DNA of 64,000 nt from NCBI GenBank assembly GCA_002633005.1, contig NMRA01000001.1:3484229-3548228 (forward strand), given 5' to 3'. This document shows, in pieces, positions 12,801 through 27,800 of this stretch. Numbering within the stretch: position 1 is the first letter of the stretch; the number at the start of each line of letters is the position of its first letter. A program made the position numbers and the translations under genes. The notes under the pieces were generated by a model, which was not told the origin of the DNA, ran no database searches, and saw nothing but the letters and a program-made list of their open reading frames with translations. The stretch is from Phoronis australis. Its lineage: Eukaryota > Phoronida > Phoronidae.

Positions 12801-15800
12801 CTACTATCCACAGCCCAGCCTGCCAGGAACAAGTCATCGAAGCTGCTAAACTGGTGGCCAAATCTGTTGATGGCATCGTCGATACATCACAGGTAAGCTG
12901 GGAGCTCAGTGGTTTGTAATTAGCAGAGAGGGTTTATCCGAGGGACATTCAACTGCGAGTGGCTTGGGCTCTTGGTTCAAATTTTTGGGATAAGGTGGTT
13001 TAGTGAATTATCTGATACTTTGTTTTTAATACTGTGATGAACTCACTTGAAGGTGTTCTATTTGACTTAGTTACTGCAAAAAGACAAATTTTGTATTGTG
13101 GTCTTTAAGTCTTTTTTTTTGATTTTGTACAACAAATGTTGAGAAGGACCATATCTATGGTGAGCTTGCAAGGCGTGTGTTGCTTTCTGATGTATTCGTT
13201 AGCTCATAGTTACTATTCACCACTGGTAAATTATTGAGGTTGGTCTGCGGGCTTCTAAATACATCTAATATTTGGAAGCATAAGAATTAGGCAAGTCCAT
13301 ATCAAAGTATAAGTTGAACACACTGTTTCAAGCTGCTGTTCATCATCATAAGATGTGCGTGATTTCTAAGAACTATATGCATTAGTCAAGGTTGCATAGA
13401 CTAGTTTACTTTAATGTTAATTGGGCTTCCTCTTCTCATCTTGATGGCCTCTACTTACAGGTAGCGTGTAAAGATGAGGACCTCTTGTCCCAGCTGGGTG
13501 CCGCGGCAACTGCTGTTACTAAGGCTCTCACTGATCTGCTGCAGCACATCAAGAGAGGTCCACAGTCGGCCCAGGTACGTTGATGGCATCCTAGTAACAT
13601 TTCGTTTTTCGTATGTTGTTCATGCCAGACTATCATCTACAGTTTGCTTGTTTTTCTCAACCTTGCTTGACACAGTTGCTCGTTGGGGGAGGGGAACCAG
13701 TTCGCCATTTTAATCGTGAATTTCATAGAATCATGGGCGCCCAATGGTTTGTTTGCTCTGGGGTTTTGGGTGCTGATTAAAGGTGAACGAGAGAACATCA
13801 TGCGTAACTGGTGGTTATCCTTGTTTGTAGGAAGGCCAGCAGGAGGCAGCAGTGGGCGCCATACTGTCAGCGACAGATCGTTTGTTCAACAGCATGGGAG
13901 ATGCACCAGAGATGGTGAAGCAAGCCAGAGTGTTGGCTCAGGTAAACTACAACCATTTGTTTGTAATGTTGGCAGCTTTACTGGGAAGAGCTCACCAAAA
14001 CTATTGCTAGTTGTGCTTAAGGGTGTTATTTACCTTTCAGAAGAATTCGGTTATTGTCACTGACAAGTTTCCCCATACTTTGAGAACCTTTTTTTCCACT
14101 AAATAACAGGCATCAAATTAGCTCTCAAAATAGAGAACTATTGCCAAGAATTGTTCTTCAGACTTGTTTTACTTGTAGACATACCTTGAGAGTCCCATAA
14201 AACTCTGTGCACACATACGACAACGCCTCTCTTGTAGTTCTGTCACATGCATCATAGTTAACACAGCATTTCATACTAGCCTAAGTCCTTGTCTCCTGTG
14301 GATGTGAAGATAACAGTTTCTGGTCCCAATTCATTTTCCATTTGTTGATCACAGCACTCGTGTATCATAAGCACAGTTTGTTGTAAAAAATGTTGTCAGC
14401 CTGTAGTATCTTATCATGATTAGTGTTTGTTTTTCATCACGTAGCGTGTTAAGGTGAGTTTGTTGTAGTATCCAGTAGGTTGTTGGATTGTGTGTGATCA
14501 TGTCATTTGTGTCTTGGGTGCGGAGTATCGAGTCTATTATATCTCTTGAGTGTGAAAGATAATTGCTATCTCACATTTTCTTCACCTTCTGTATAGACGT
14601 TTTGATGTTGCGGTGAGTCTTTACGACACTTTAGCAGTGTTCAGTGGTTGGTTGTTATATGTTCTGTGTATCTTGTTCTTATCACATTGCATGGTGATCA
14701 GTTACAAATTTGAATTCTGCGAATGTCCAAAATCTCAAAGTTAAGCTGCGCACTTCTTTTTTCTATATCGCGAACCTCAGTAAAACAGGGACTTGTTCGA
14801 CCACTCTGGTTATTGAGTTTTGATCCAGTACAATTTGTTAGTGAAGTGGGAGTCAATTTGCAACGGCAGAGTTTGAGGGTCCAGTTGAGTCAAAACTTGC
14901 TCGTTTTGGACGAGAATGGTACAGCATACCTAAGGGCTGTTCCAGCAAAATCTGTGTGGGAGGGGGGGGAAGGCAACTGAAATAAAAATTTATGGGTGGT
15001 TGCGTTTGATTTAAATTCAAAATGGCTGGTGGTCGTACTTCAAAAAAAATAAAAATTTACAGGTCGTTGTGGTTTCATTGGGCCATAAATGTTTGATGGT
15101 GGGTAATTTTAGTTAATTTTATAAACAATCCGCACAGAATCAAAAACTGAAACAAAAATACAACTTGCAAAAAGCTCCGACTTTTTCACTCCCTCCGATC
15201 TCCTCATCGGCATGCCCATAACACCAGTTAACCACAGGTGCTCGAATTTCTCGATTGCTAAAAACCATATATAAGAAACATATGTTTTCTTAGTAATGAA
15301 TGACGTTAGTGGTGATGGAGGAACAGATAAACTCAAGCGCCTGTGCAGTCAACCACAAGAACAAAAAACAAATTACGGGTGGTTGCATTTCAAACTTATA
15401 AAAAATTACGGGTGGTAGGCTCAAAAAATAAATGAAAAATATGGGTGGTAGGTGCGAAAAAAAGGTGCCTTCCCCCCCCTCCCATACAGATTTTACTGGA
15501 ACAGCCCTAAGCTTATGCAAGTGAATAGTGTTATTTGCGTCGGTGGTGCACTCTGTTGGACAGTTGCATTACTCACACTTGTAGGCTCCCACTGGAGTTG
15601 AGCTATACCAGTCAGGCCATTAAGCAAATCTGACTAATAAACAATGTCCTAAAGTAATAAGTCACTGGAAATATTTTCTTGAAAAAAAATGGTGTGAAAG
15701 TGAGACATTTGGTTATTGCTTAGGTACGGTTATTAAGTGTTTGTGAGCACTGTTCTAGGTGGCCTAAAAAGAATGTGATAAATCACTCGTATCACACCAG

Positions 15801-18800
15801 TATGGATACGTTTTCTAAATGTAGACAAGCACTGTTGTAGTGCGCGCTTGACCTTTGGTCAGACACCACTTTGTCATTCTTGCTCTCATCCGTTCGTAAT
15901 AATCTAAACATAATCATCAGTTTTGTGACCCATTTATTGCTCTAATGTAGGCCACGTCCCAGCTGGTGAACGCCATTAAACTTCATGCCGAGGGTCAGTC
16001 AGACGGTGACCTCCAGAAGAGGCTGTTGGCTGCGGCCAAGACTCTAGCAGATGCCACGTCACGGATGGTGGAGGCTGCCAAGGTAAGTAAGCGTTGGAAC
16101 GAGGGATGGGAATTTGACTAATTGTCCATTTAGTTAATGGCAGACTATAGCATTGCAGATTGAAATGATTTAAACATGTTTGCCACACGTATGATTGACT
16201 GAGTTTGGTTTGGTTTAAGCAGAGCTGACTACTATTGCAGGTTTACCCATACTCTACATAATTTAAGGATGTAAAAATCCTTACTTTAACATGTTTCGGA
16301 TTGTGGTAGATACACGTTAAGAGGTCTGTGGTTTTGTTCCACTTTGGCTGACCATGTTCTATCAATTTTTTTCACTTAATCAACCTTGAATGTTGAAGTT
16401 CTTGTGTTGGAAATTGTAAGTGCCACTGGACTTCTACAAATGCAACATAAGATTTTAGCCAGGTCGCAAATGACAATCTGCCAATTTTCGAGGTCTGGTG
16501 CCATGTTCAATGTTTTTATGGAAGTTTAAATATCAATCAAAAGACGATGTAATATACCTATAAAGAACATAGTTGCCAACATTCGAGAACAAAAAACCTA
16601 CCACGATCGGTTGGAGTAGTTTGTCGCCGGCTAACAAAAGTAGGGTGTAGTAATACAATGCTGGGTGTCCGTGATATTTCGCAAAAAGATATGACTGATT
16701 GTTAGCTCTTCAGAAATATCACAAGCACCTAGCATTGATTTAACTATATTGCCGTATCACATGTTCAATTATAGTGCATAGAATCAACATACAATCATTC
16801 TACTACCATATCATATCATACATCTTAAGTAGTGAAAAGCATTGTGCCATCGTTAGTGTGTATTCTGTATAATTGGGCATCTAATGTCTACTCAGTCTAG
16901 TCAATACGTACAGTGTTCATATTTTGATTGGCACCTGCTCTTAGTTGTACAACTGTCCCAGTTGGTCTGTGTACTATGTAAACACGGCGTAGTAAAGGGT
17001 TCGTTGTCTCACTGAGAAGATAATTGTTTTATTACCCCCTATGGATTTTGAATCACCGGACCCTGGAATGTTTACTGTCCTTCCATATTATTCACGAAGG
17101 AAGGCAGATGTTTGTGCATTATCATCTTTTAGTCACGTAGTCTACACAGTGATCTGTCCTGTTTAAACACTCCACTCAAATGCATCATAAGCGTTGTTGG
17201 GTTCATTCATTTGATAATTATTACTGATTGTGTCTCCGTTGCAGGGCTGTGCTGGTAGTCCAGAGGACAAGGACAAACAACAGAGCCTGCGTGAGGCAGC
17301 AGAGTCACTACGCACTGCTACTAGTGCTGCTGCTAGTGATGCACTCAAGAAGAAATTGATCAAAAAGTTGGAGGTGAGTGATAGGAAGCTGTTTGTCCTC
17401 GAAAATATCCTGTTACTCTTCCCTTGTAAAGTAGTCCTTCTGTTTATTTGATAACATAAACTTATTTCAGTCGAGGTAATTGGCAACCTTGTGAAGTTTG
17501 TTCATATTTTATCAAATTTTTATTGTCCATTTTCAATCCCTAAAGGAATATGTTGCTGAATACTCAGTGAATGAAAATCTCGCTTCATGTTTTGCTTTGA
17601 ACAAAAAAGGTCTAAAAAAACTGGGAGGGACATTTGAATGTGATATTCTTATTGGTCAAACAGTAGGAACAGTGTCTCAGTTTTTTATTTTCCTCAGACA
17701 ACAGGGATTACCTTTTTTATAAGTGTTTTTTTTTTGCTGTTTCACAAACCGACTATAAATAAAATGACTTGACTTGACATCTTTATTTTTGACTGCTGAT
17801 GTCTCCATTAGTCGAAAGAAAATCAAAAATCTCTGAGACCGTTTCCTCAGATGTAGACGTCAAGATAAGTGTGTCAACTTTTGTGCCATCAACCCCACAC
17901 ACTGATGAGAAATCAATGTCGAAAACTGCTAAAAGCATCGAAAGGCTGAAGGCCTGAAAATGGCCGACAAAGATTTTAAATGTAATTTATTGTAAATCCG
18001 ATGAGGTTGTCCCAAGCAACTTGGTACATGCTTTTAAAGAAATGTATGTGCAGCAATGAAACTATGTTACACAGTGTTAACTGGATCTTTGTTTGTCCAT
18101 AGTGCAAGGGAATATGCACACTTTCTTATTTTTGTAGTCTGTGGTTATGTTAGTTAGTGCAATTCTTTTCCCTTCTATAGTTGGCAGCTAAACAGGCCGC
18201 CTCATCTTCCACTCAACTCATCAATGTTGCACAAACGGCTGGACCATACAACAAGAATGCTTCTTCACAGCAGGCGCTTATGTCACATTGCAAGGTCAGC
18301 AGTACTTAGTAATAGTTTGGTGGTTGCCATGGTTATTTATCGTTTGTTGCTTAGTACTTAAACCAATAAAACGCAATCACTGGTTAACTGGATATAAAAG
18401 AAAGTTTATTAAAAAGTGCTGGAGAGAGCAGGAGTATAGTGATGTTGCTACCATTATGTATTGGTATTGCTATAGTTATTATTTGTTTGGTACCATTATT
18501 TATTTTTATGAATATAACATTATTCACCACTGTCAAAATATGTTGGTGCTTTATAGAAATCCGTATTTACACCTCAGTATTGGAAGTTACAGAATTATCA
18601 ACTTCAAAAGATTTTATTCGTCTGTTTAATCTGTCCACTATTCATCTGTGTTTGTTAACCGTTGATGCCTTCTGTCTTCAGCTGGTGGCTGACCAGATTC
18701 CCAGACTTGTCCAAGGTATCCGAGGAACACTCGACAATCCTGACTCTGCCGCCGCCCAGATGGCTCTCATAGCTGCCTGTGAAGACCTGATTTCAGTAGG

Positions 18801-21800
18801 TCTTACAAACTTATTGATTCTTTCATCTTTAGTAAAATCTAACCATATTTGGACAAAAATATTTTCCTGAATTGCGATTCTTTTGTTTGTCGAGGTTCTC
18901 TAATGTTGTTGTAAATCTGCACAATTTTTCAAAATATTGTCTGGAGGTAGCTATGGTATGGAACATGAACATGGCAAAGCATTGATTTGGTGTTACGTAT
19001 GATCTTTAAAATAAAAAAATAATTAAATTATAACCGTTATATGTCACTCGTTGGCCATATTGTTTCCTAAAGTTGTGAGATTTTACCACAGTTTATGTCA
19101 AGACCATGTCATCGGTTGTGCAATAGGGGTTTTGGTTGCCAGAGCATCTTGGTGCAGTTTTGTATCAGTTGCCATATTTTGAGTCAGTTTTCGCATACGA
19201 ACTTGTCAGAGTATTGGAAATGAATTTCTGCTAGACTTGTTTGACCAAAGTGGGACGTTTCTGTCTCTCAGTATTGTAAGATAGCAGACAGACATGTCTT
19301 CTGTATGAGGATCTAGCTTCAAGAAAGCAAAATTTCCATGATTGTGGTTGCTGAATAGAACTACAACGTGAGTTTCAGCATGTCAGTACTGGTCAAAGAT
19401 TCACAATTTACTGTAATTGCCTTTGAGAGGAAAAAGTGTTTGTTCCATGTGTGCTAAATAGTGATATTCTCACCTAGTACTTGCAGACTCCAATGATCTT
19501 GTGTCACTCTATACAACTGCTGACTGCTTGCTTGATCTGTTGTGATATGTTGGTTACTCTCACCGTGTGTCTACCCTTGCTCTCCGCAGCCTGCTGGTAA
19601 GATGTCACAGGCCGCCAAGGCTGCAGTGCCAACTATAGGTGATCCTGCGTCGCAGATGAGTCTGGCCAATGCGGCGAAGAACATGTCTGCTGCTCTCGCT
19701 GAACTGAGAACAGCCGCTGCCAAGGTAAATGAGTATCATGTGACCTCTGTTGATGTTGCACAAAACAGTTTTCGTGTTTTAGGATTCGTTGTAGAACAGT
19801 GCTTTCCCTTAGGAGCGTTTAGAAACTGAATCTATAGTGCGTGTAGTCTGTGTACCTGTCTTAATATGCCTGAGGCTCCTGTTCATTAGCGGGGGATGTT
19901 TCAAGTCATAAACTGTGCTTGGAACTGTTGAGTTCTAACCTGCTTTCACGAAAAGATGAAAGGCATTGCTCAAAAAGTTAAAACTTTGGCGTGAAAATTT
20001 TATTGAAAGTTGCTTTTTTCTGTAACATTCATTCTTTTATGCAATTTGTGTCCATTTCTAATCTAGGCGAAAGAATCGTGTGGTACCATGGAAATTGATG
20101 GCGCTCTCGATCAGATCCACTCTCTAGAGAAGGAGTTAGATGATATTAAGCATGCAGCAGCCAAAGGTCAGCTGGTGCCATTGCCAGGGGAAACGGTGAG
20201 TTGACAGTCTGTTAGTTTTGTGGATAAAGCAGGTTGATGAACGTCACTTTCAGTTTTCAGAAAAAATTCACACAGCTTTAAGAGAAATGACAAAGTTAAA
20301 CTATCCGGATATGCTGGTCTGAGGATTATTGAGATTTTTAATAATCCGATCGTCTTTATAAAATATCATGGTGCTGCAGTGTGACATTTTATAATTTTGT
20401 ATATGGAGCAAAGACCATTGTTCGTAGAATGCTTTAAAGCAAATAAGAGAACGCATCTCTTATTCACTATTGTATAATACACTTTTCCATTGCGTTTTTC
20501 AGGCCGAGTCATCCGCCCTCCTTCTGGGTTCAATCTGTAAGACAGTGGGCTCCAACATGGCTCAGGTGTTGACTGCTGCAGGCCAGGTGAGGGTCATTCA
20601 TAACTGGTGGTGTAGTTGTTAATTGTTTCAGCTTGAGTTGAAGAATTCAGTTAAGATTCATTAGCCAGTCCTGTAGGAATGTGAGATGTGTACTAGCCAA
20701 TCCTTGGTAAGTATCGGTTTGCATTCCTGGACTTATTTTAAATTCCTGAGGCAAGTACAATTTTTACATAAAAAATAATCGAACACAATATTATTACCCC
20801 CACATTATTGGTCGTTGTAGTTATTCTTATTATGCTGCATTCGTCATGACGGGGAATTCCAGTTGCACTTAGCCGTCGTGATAAGAAATTCCTCAACATT
20901 TTGTCTGACTTTTTTGTGTGTACTGTAGGTTGGCTGGGAAATTACTGCGGATAGTGTGCGGTGGAGTTTACACGCAACTCTGCTCTCATATATCTTCAAA
21001 TGTCACAGTTCGTTTTTTATCAAAATTCTATGTTGAACCTGAATTGTATGGCAGTTATTTGTAACATAGTTGTTTCTTGTTCACTGCAACTAAATGTATT
21101 TTGTTCAATTTGTGGAGAATGTGGTGATGAAACGACGGGGGAAATATTATTGCAGTCTCAAGGTTTTTTTAAGTTTGTGAGCCAGTACTGTCATCCAAAC
21201 TCTTATTCCAGTCATCTTTTGGTAAACAAACAAGAAAAATGTTATTTTTAACTTAATATGTGGTTCTAATACTGTCGTTTTATAGGCATGCAGTTTGGTA
21301 AGCAGTCTTGTGAAACTATGGTGTAATTATATCTTTTTGCACGACCATATCTTCCGTTGTTTTGGGGGCTTAAATGGGAAACAATGAAATGGTGGATAGT
21401 TTTTTTTTTGATGTTGTGAACTCCCTGTTTTGAAAGTAACATGGTGATCAAGCATGGTGGATTGGTGTTAGGTGATGTTCTAAAGGTGGTTTAGCCTACC
21501 TTTTGTCAAAATATGGTTTCTTCTCAAGATTAGAAGTAATTTGTTGGCTTGGAGAGAACTGGCAGCCTGTTGTTGCTCGAGATTTCTCGGCACATAAAAA
21601 TGGCCGCCTAACATGGCCGCCCATCTTATTAGGCCTGGCCTAAAACAGCAACAAAACGTCAGTTTTTCCCAGGCCAAGAATTCAATTTCTAGGTAATAAG
21701 TTGCCTTTTTTACCAATGATTGTGGTAGTAGTAGTATCATAAAACTATATTTTTAAAACCCTTGATGGTCACAGATTGTATCTTATTACGTGCATGAAAG

Positions 21801-24800
21801 CAGTACCCAGGTGTTCGGTATCACATGATCGTGTTGTTTCTCATGAATCATGATCTCATGGAGATTGCTGTATTTTTCACAAACATTATTTTTTGCATGA
21901 AACTTCAAAGAAAATCCCTTATAGGCTTTACTGGCTGATGGGATAATGAAACAGAACGTCCACATTACTTTCAGATGCACAGGTTCATGTTTGTGGAAAT
22001 TAAAGCCATCTTTTTATAAAAACGGGCCCATGTTAACAGGTATCTGAGCATAAGTTTTGTGCATGAAATTAGATTCTGCGACCATGAAGGGTTAAAAATA
22101 TATGGTTTTTAGGTCAACTATTAATACATGCAAAGTTATTTAAGAAATTTAGATCATTGTTAATGAAGGTAGCCTATTACCTAAATGTAAGTAAATAACA
22201 GGTTGACAGCAGTTAGTAAGTTATGTTTGATTTCAACTTTGAACATAAAAAATAAGCATTTTAGTTTGCTCTTTCATAAAGGTAAAAAGCATTATTAGCT
22301 ACATTGATGCCAAAGGGGAAATTAAATAAATACTGCTTTCAGTAATTAGTAGGGATCATCTCTTAGCATTGATTTCTGAAACGGCCCCCACCAACGTAAA
22401 GTACCCATGGGGGCTGTTTCGAGACCAAGAACCGAAAAAGCCCGTTTTGGTTTTTTTGTAATCGTTTTGCTTTTCTGACACGGTACGAAAATCATTTTTT
22501 CTGTTTTGGGGGCTTTTGTGGCTGCAAAAATTGGGGAAAAGGTGGATTATAAAAAATCCTTGATCCATTTGTATTAATGTGCGTTCCAGCTAACTTCTTC
22601 CCTCTGCCATTTACAACTAATGATAAGAATTACATATTCATAAATAAATGATACTGTAATTGTTTCCCACTACTTTCCTACAGGGTAATGAAAACTATAC
22701 AGGCATCGCAGCCAAGGATACAGCCAACTCACTCAAGGTTTTAATGAGTGCCGTGCGGGGAGTGGCCGCCACCACTAGTGATCGTGATGTCCAGCGACGG
22801 CTGATAGAGGCTGCCCAGGATGTGATGGACAAGTCTGCTAACCTGATAGAGGAGGCTAAGAAGGCAGTGGCCAACCCCAACAACCCTGATAATCAAAACA
22901 GACTGGCTCAGGTGAGACAATCAAACAGGTTAGCAAAGGTGAGACAATCCGATAGGTTAGCTCAGGTGAGCCAATCAGACAGGTGTGATAATCTGAACAG
23001 GCTGGCTTAGTTGAGAAAATAAGATCGAGCTAGTTCAGGTGTGACAGTCTGAACTGGCTGGCTCTGGGATGACAGTCTGATCAGGCTGCCCAAAGGAGAC
23101 AATCAGACAGGCGAACTCAGGTGTGAAAATCTGAACAGACAATCAGATCTAGCTGTTTCAGGTTAAACATTAAGACAGACCAGGTAGGCCCAGGGTGAGG
23201 CAAAAACAGATAGCATCTGGTGAGGTGGATTGTGAGGGTATTAATGAGTTTATTTTATTTAGATATGGCCATGGGGCCTCGGGGTCTGTGGGTCAACTGA
23301 AAAGACCGTGTGGGTCAGATGCTTTTGTCTGCCTTAAACCTAAAAACCTGTTAGAGTCTGCCTGGGTTATGATGGGATAAACTGGCCATGTGGGCATTTT
23401 AAAATATTGACATTTAAAAAATTATAGAGTTCTCTTGTACCTAGTTTATGTGGAGGTTCATTGGGTACAGTGGCATTTTGAATATATGGACTTCAGGTAA
23501 GTGATCACAGTACCCCATTGTATATTTGGATGCCCCAATGGTGTGTGTCCCTCCAAACTGAGATTTGATCTCAGCTGTATCTTGTCCACTTCTGCACAGA
23601 CTGACGCTATATTATTTTACTTTCATGGACTATATCTTTAACTGTTTTGTTGTAATCCTTAGGTTGCCAAGGCTGTCTCGCATGCACTCAACAACTGTGT
23701 CAACTGCTTGCCTGGACAGAGAGACGTGGACGCTGCCATCAAACTTATCGCAGACTCGGGCAATCTGCTTTCTTCCGGCAAGGTAAGATGGCGGTTCACT
23801 GGTAGTGAGTAGTTGGATCAATCTGTTTTTATGTAGTCTAGGTTTTTTGGAATTTCCATTTTGAATTAAATTTTGTAATTTTGTCTGATTGAATACGTAC
23901 CTTAGCCTTTAACTTATATTAAGAATTTGCTTTTTTGTTCAAAACACGTCATCAAATATGGACCAAACCAATGCACTTTCAACCCAGAAAGATAATAATA
24001 TTGGCTTTTTTGTAGCTTCAAGTCACATCACTGTAATGTCCCTCACCCACTATTTGCACCTGAAATGTTGCAGTTCCCAACCACTGACCGGCCGTACCAG
24101 GACATTCAGGTGTCACTCAATAATGCCGCACTCGACCTCAACCAGTCGGTATCTGACCTGGTGACATCAGCCCGTGGTACACCCCAGCAGCTAGCTGGCT
24201 CATCAGCACAGTACAGCAAGTCATACCGTCACTTCATTGATGAAGGCCTCACCATGGCTGGTGCCAACAGGGACCATGAAGCCCAGACCCAGATCGTCGG
24301 CGGCCTCAAGAGTGTCTCGATGGTCTCTAGCAAGCTGTTGCTGGCTGCCAAGTCAATGTCAGCTGACCCGAATGCACCCAATGCTAAGAATACATTGACC
24401 CAGGCTGCAAGGTAGGATTCGAGTGGCAGTAGTTATGGTTTTTTCCAAGATTCAGTCTGTGACGTCAATCTTGGGCTCAACAAATTTTTCTACCCATATC
24501 ATTCTTAGAGGATTTGAGTATGATGGGATCTATGGAAGATTCTTTGAGTCAAGATTTTGAGTTAAGAAATTGATTGTCTGGATTCATGATATGTGTTCAT
24601 AACTGGTACCCCGTTACGTAATGAGAAGTCAGTGGGTAACATTGTTTGTGTTGAGTAGTTACTTTTAACTCTTGCACAGAAATCAGTGTTAGCTACAATA
24701 GGTGGAAATCTCAAGAAGTGTTAGTTAATGACAAGAGATTTCAGTCTATAGTATGTGTTATCAGGCAATTGGGAACTCTTGTATAGAATACAATGTTCAT

Positions 24801-27800
24801 AAAGTCTCCGTGGTTGCAGAGCCGTGACTGAGAGTATTAATCAGCTAATCAACGTCTGTACAACGGCGGCGCCGGGACAGAAGGAGTGTGACGCCGCCTT
24901 GAGGCAGATACAGACAGTACGTGGACTGCTGGATAATCCCAACGAACCCGTCAATGGGAATTCCTACTTTGAGTGCCTGGACTCAGTCATGGACAAGTCT
25001 AAGGTTAGTGTTACACTGGCCTAGGCCAGCGACTTGAGCTGTAAATATGAGGGTTGTGTTGTGGTGGTTTGGGCCTTACAGCTGGGGAATCTAATTATTG
25101 TTTGTGCTTTGTGGCAATGGAATGAGGTGTACGCATTGGACGACTTTTTATTTGTGAATCATTTGTTCTACCAGTTGTTGTCAATGTCTATGACTTAATA
25201 CTACAGTGCCCAACATATTTTGTGTTTGAGGTATTAGAATACTAGACTATTTTTAAGTTTTTTCCGCTATAATTATATGGTTAACCCCAGGTTTGCGGCT
25301 GTCCGCTCTTGAGTGTACTCCAATGTGGAAGTTTATTTAAAGATATCCAGAGCACTGCTTTGTCAGTGAAACGCTTGGCAAACTGGACGAAGCTTAAGTC
25401 TTTGGCACAATTAAACTGAAGGTATAAAACTATATTACTTTATGTCCTATAGTCTCTAGGTGAAGCAATGACTGGCATAACAACGCACTCCAAGAGGGGC
25501 GAACTTGAAGACTTCTGCGACTCTGTGAAGAAGTTCGCCGACTCTGTCTGTGGCTTGACAGAGAGTGGAGCCCAAGCAGCATACTTAGTGGGCATCGCGG
25601 ACCAGGCGTCTGAGCCTGGCAGGCCCGGTTTGGTCGACCAATCACAGTTTGCCCGTGCCAACAATGACATCCAATTGGCCTGTCAAAACTTAACCAACCC
25701 AGCTAGCACCACTCAGCAGGTATGTTACTGAGAGTTATGCGCTGCTCTTTCAAGGTGTTGAACTTGTAAGCTTGCAGGATCTCACAAACATAGTCACACA
25801 AACACGAACACAAAAATGACTGTCCACATGTGTTAACAAACTTTACGGTAAAGAAGTGAGGTCTGAGAAGAGGTGAGAACACAGATTGTCAAACGTGGCA
25901 GGTCTTTTAACTGTTTGCTGTGCCAGCACATCAAATGAACAGTGCCTGGTCAGTGTTTAAACAATTAAAGTTTCTGATTTTTTTAAATTTGTTTTAAAAT
26001 CTTAAGTTTCGCATACATTTCAGCATTCTTTTGTTGTAGGTTTGTACTTTTTATTTGGAGGTTTTTTAAAAGCTTGTTGCTTATAGCCAAATTGTAGATG
26101 TTTTACCTTTGAGATTACTATGCTTCAATTCTATTGCATCTTTAGGAATTCAGACCTGTAGTAAGTATCTTTAAGTTCATCCACTTCAGTTGTGTTGTGT
26201 TTTGAATTTGGTGGTTGGAGACGTGCACACTTTTTCACCATGTTGTAAGTTCCGCATTGTGCGCAATAGTTTTGTCTAAAGGCGTTCCTGTCGAAATATG
26301 TTTAAAAGGGCAGATGCTGGATTTCTGAAGGTATCTGCTAGACGTGTATTGTGTTGTTATAATTGTGTTCCTCGTTTGTTCTGATTGTTCTTTAAATCTT
26401 TCCTGTACTTGTTGTTATTGTACTCTGTCAAGTTTTACTCACATGTTACTACCTTCGGTGTTCACGAAATGTACGGCAACAAAATGGAGTTTCATGAAAC
26501 TTCACAAATTGTTTTTAATGTCCTTCATGTAAAACACGAATGGTTACTTACACTGCTGTTCATTATGTTGAAAAAAGATTTATTTGGTACAGGTACCATG
26601 ATAATATTCAGTTCAATAGTCGTAGTTTGTGAATACATTATTCATTAATTTTTATGATTCATTCGGATGGTTAGGCTGAATTAAGACATTGAATTCCATT
26701 CTTTCTACCGATAAACCGTGTTTTAAAAAAACTTAGTGTTCTTGGGTAGTTTACAAAATATTAAACTTTGTTCTACCTTGCGGTGTGCAATCGCATTGTT
26801 TTGTTTCTGAAAGTTTTCTTGTATCTGTTACTATCGTCTGTTTTTGTCTGGTTTCTTGACGTCTGTGTTTGTTACAGGTGTTGTCTGCTGCCACTACTGT
26901 TGCCAAACACACGTCTGCCTTGTGTAACGTCTGCCGGGTTGCTTCTTCCAAAACCAACAACCCTGTTGCCAAACGTCACTTTGTGCAGTCTGCAAAAGAT
27001 GTCGCTAACAGTACTGCCAATCTGGTTAAGGCTATCAAAGTATGTTGAATTCTGTCTTTAAGTGTTGTCAGATATCCATTGGTCTCTACTAAATCTTGTT
27101 GTTGAATTGTTAATTACTCTATGTAATTGAATATTCTTATGAGTTAGAGGAAGTGATTGAAGTGGAAGGTCTTAAAATAAGGAACTCAGCAAATGATGCT
27201 CGCAGGAATAATTTAACTTTTTAAAAAAATATTGTACCCTTGGTATAACAATTGCTAAGGTAGAATAATAAAAGTTTTTTTGACATTTCTGTAAAATGGG
27301 ACTTAAGTATAATGTAAATGAAACTAATAATTATATTTCAGTAGTTTAATTGTACTTTCCTTGCTCATCTTTAGACCCTAGACAGTAACTTTACCGAAGA
27401 TAACCGCCAGAAGTGCTCGGACGCTGCCAGGCCTCTAATTGAGGCTGTGGAGAAACTGACTGAGTTTGCGTCCTCGCCCGAGTTTGCTAGCGTACCTGCT
27501 AGAATTAGCAAAGAGGTGAGTTGAGGTAACGCAGAGTCATGGGCGGCGCACCATAGGGTGCTGGGAGGCTATAGCCCCCACTTTTTTCAGTGCTGTGCCA
27601 CCCATGAGAGTTATGGTTCATGTTTACATTGTCACTGTTGCTATGCAACCCTGGTGAGTCATGTTCTTAGTAAACAAGAGTGAAGTGTACTTGAAAGCCA
27701 TGTTTAGTTCATGGGGTCATAGACGAACACGTCCAAATTCATATGTGTTTCCTGGTGGTGGCTACCCACTGAGCTGCACGGTAGCAATTATAGTCTAGAC

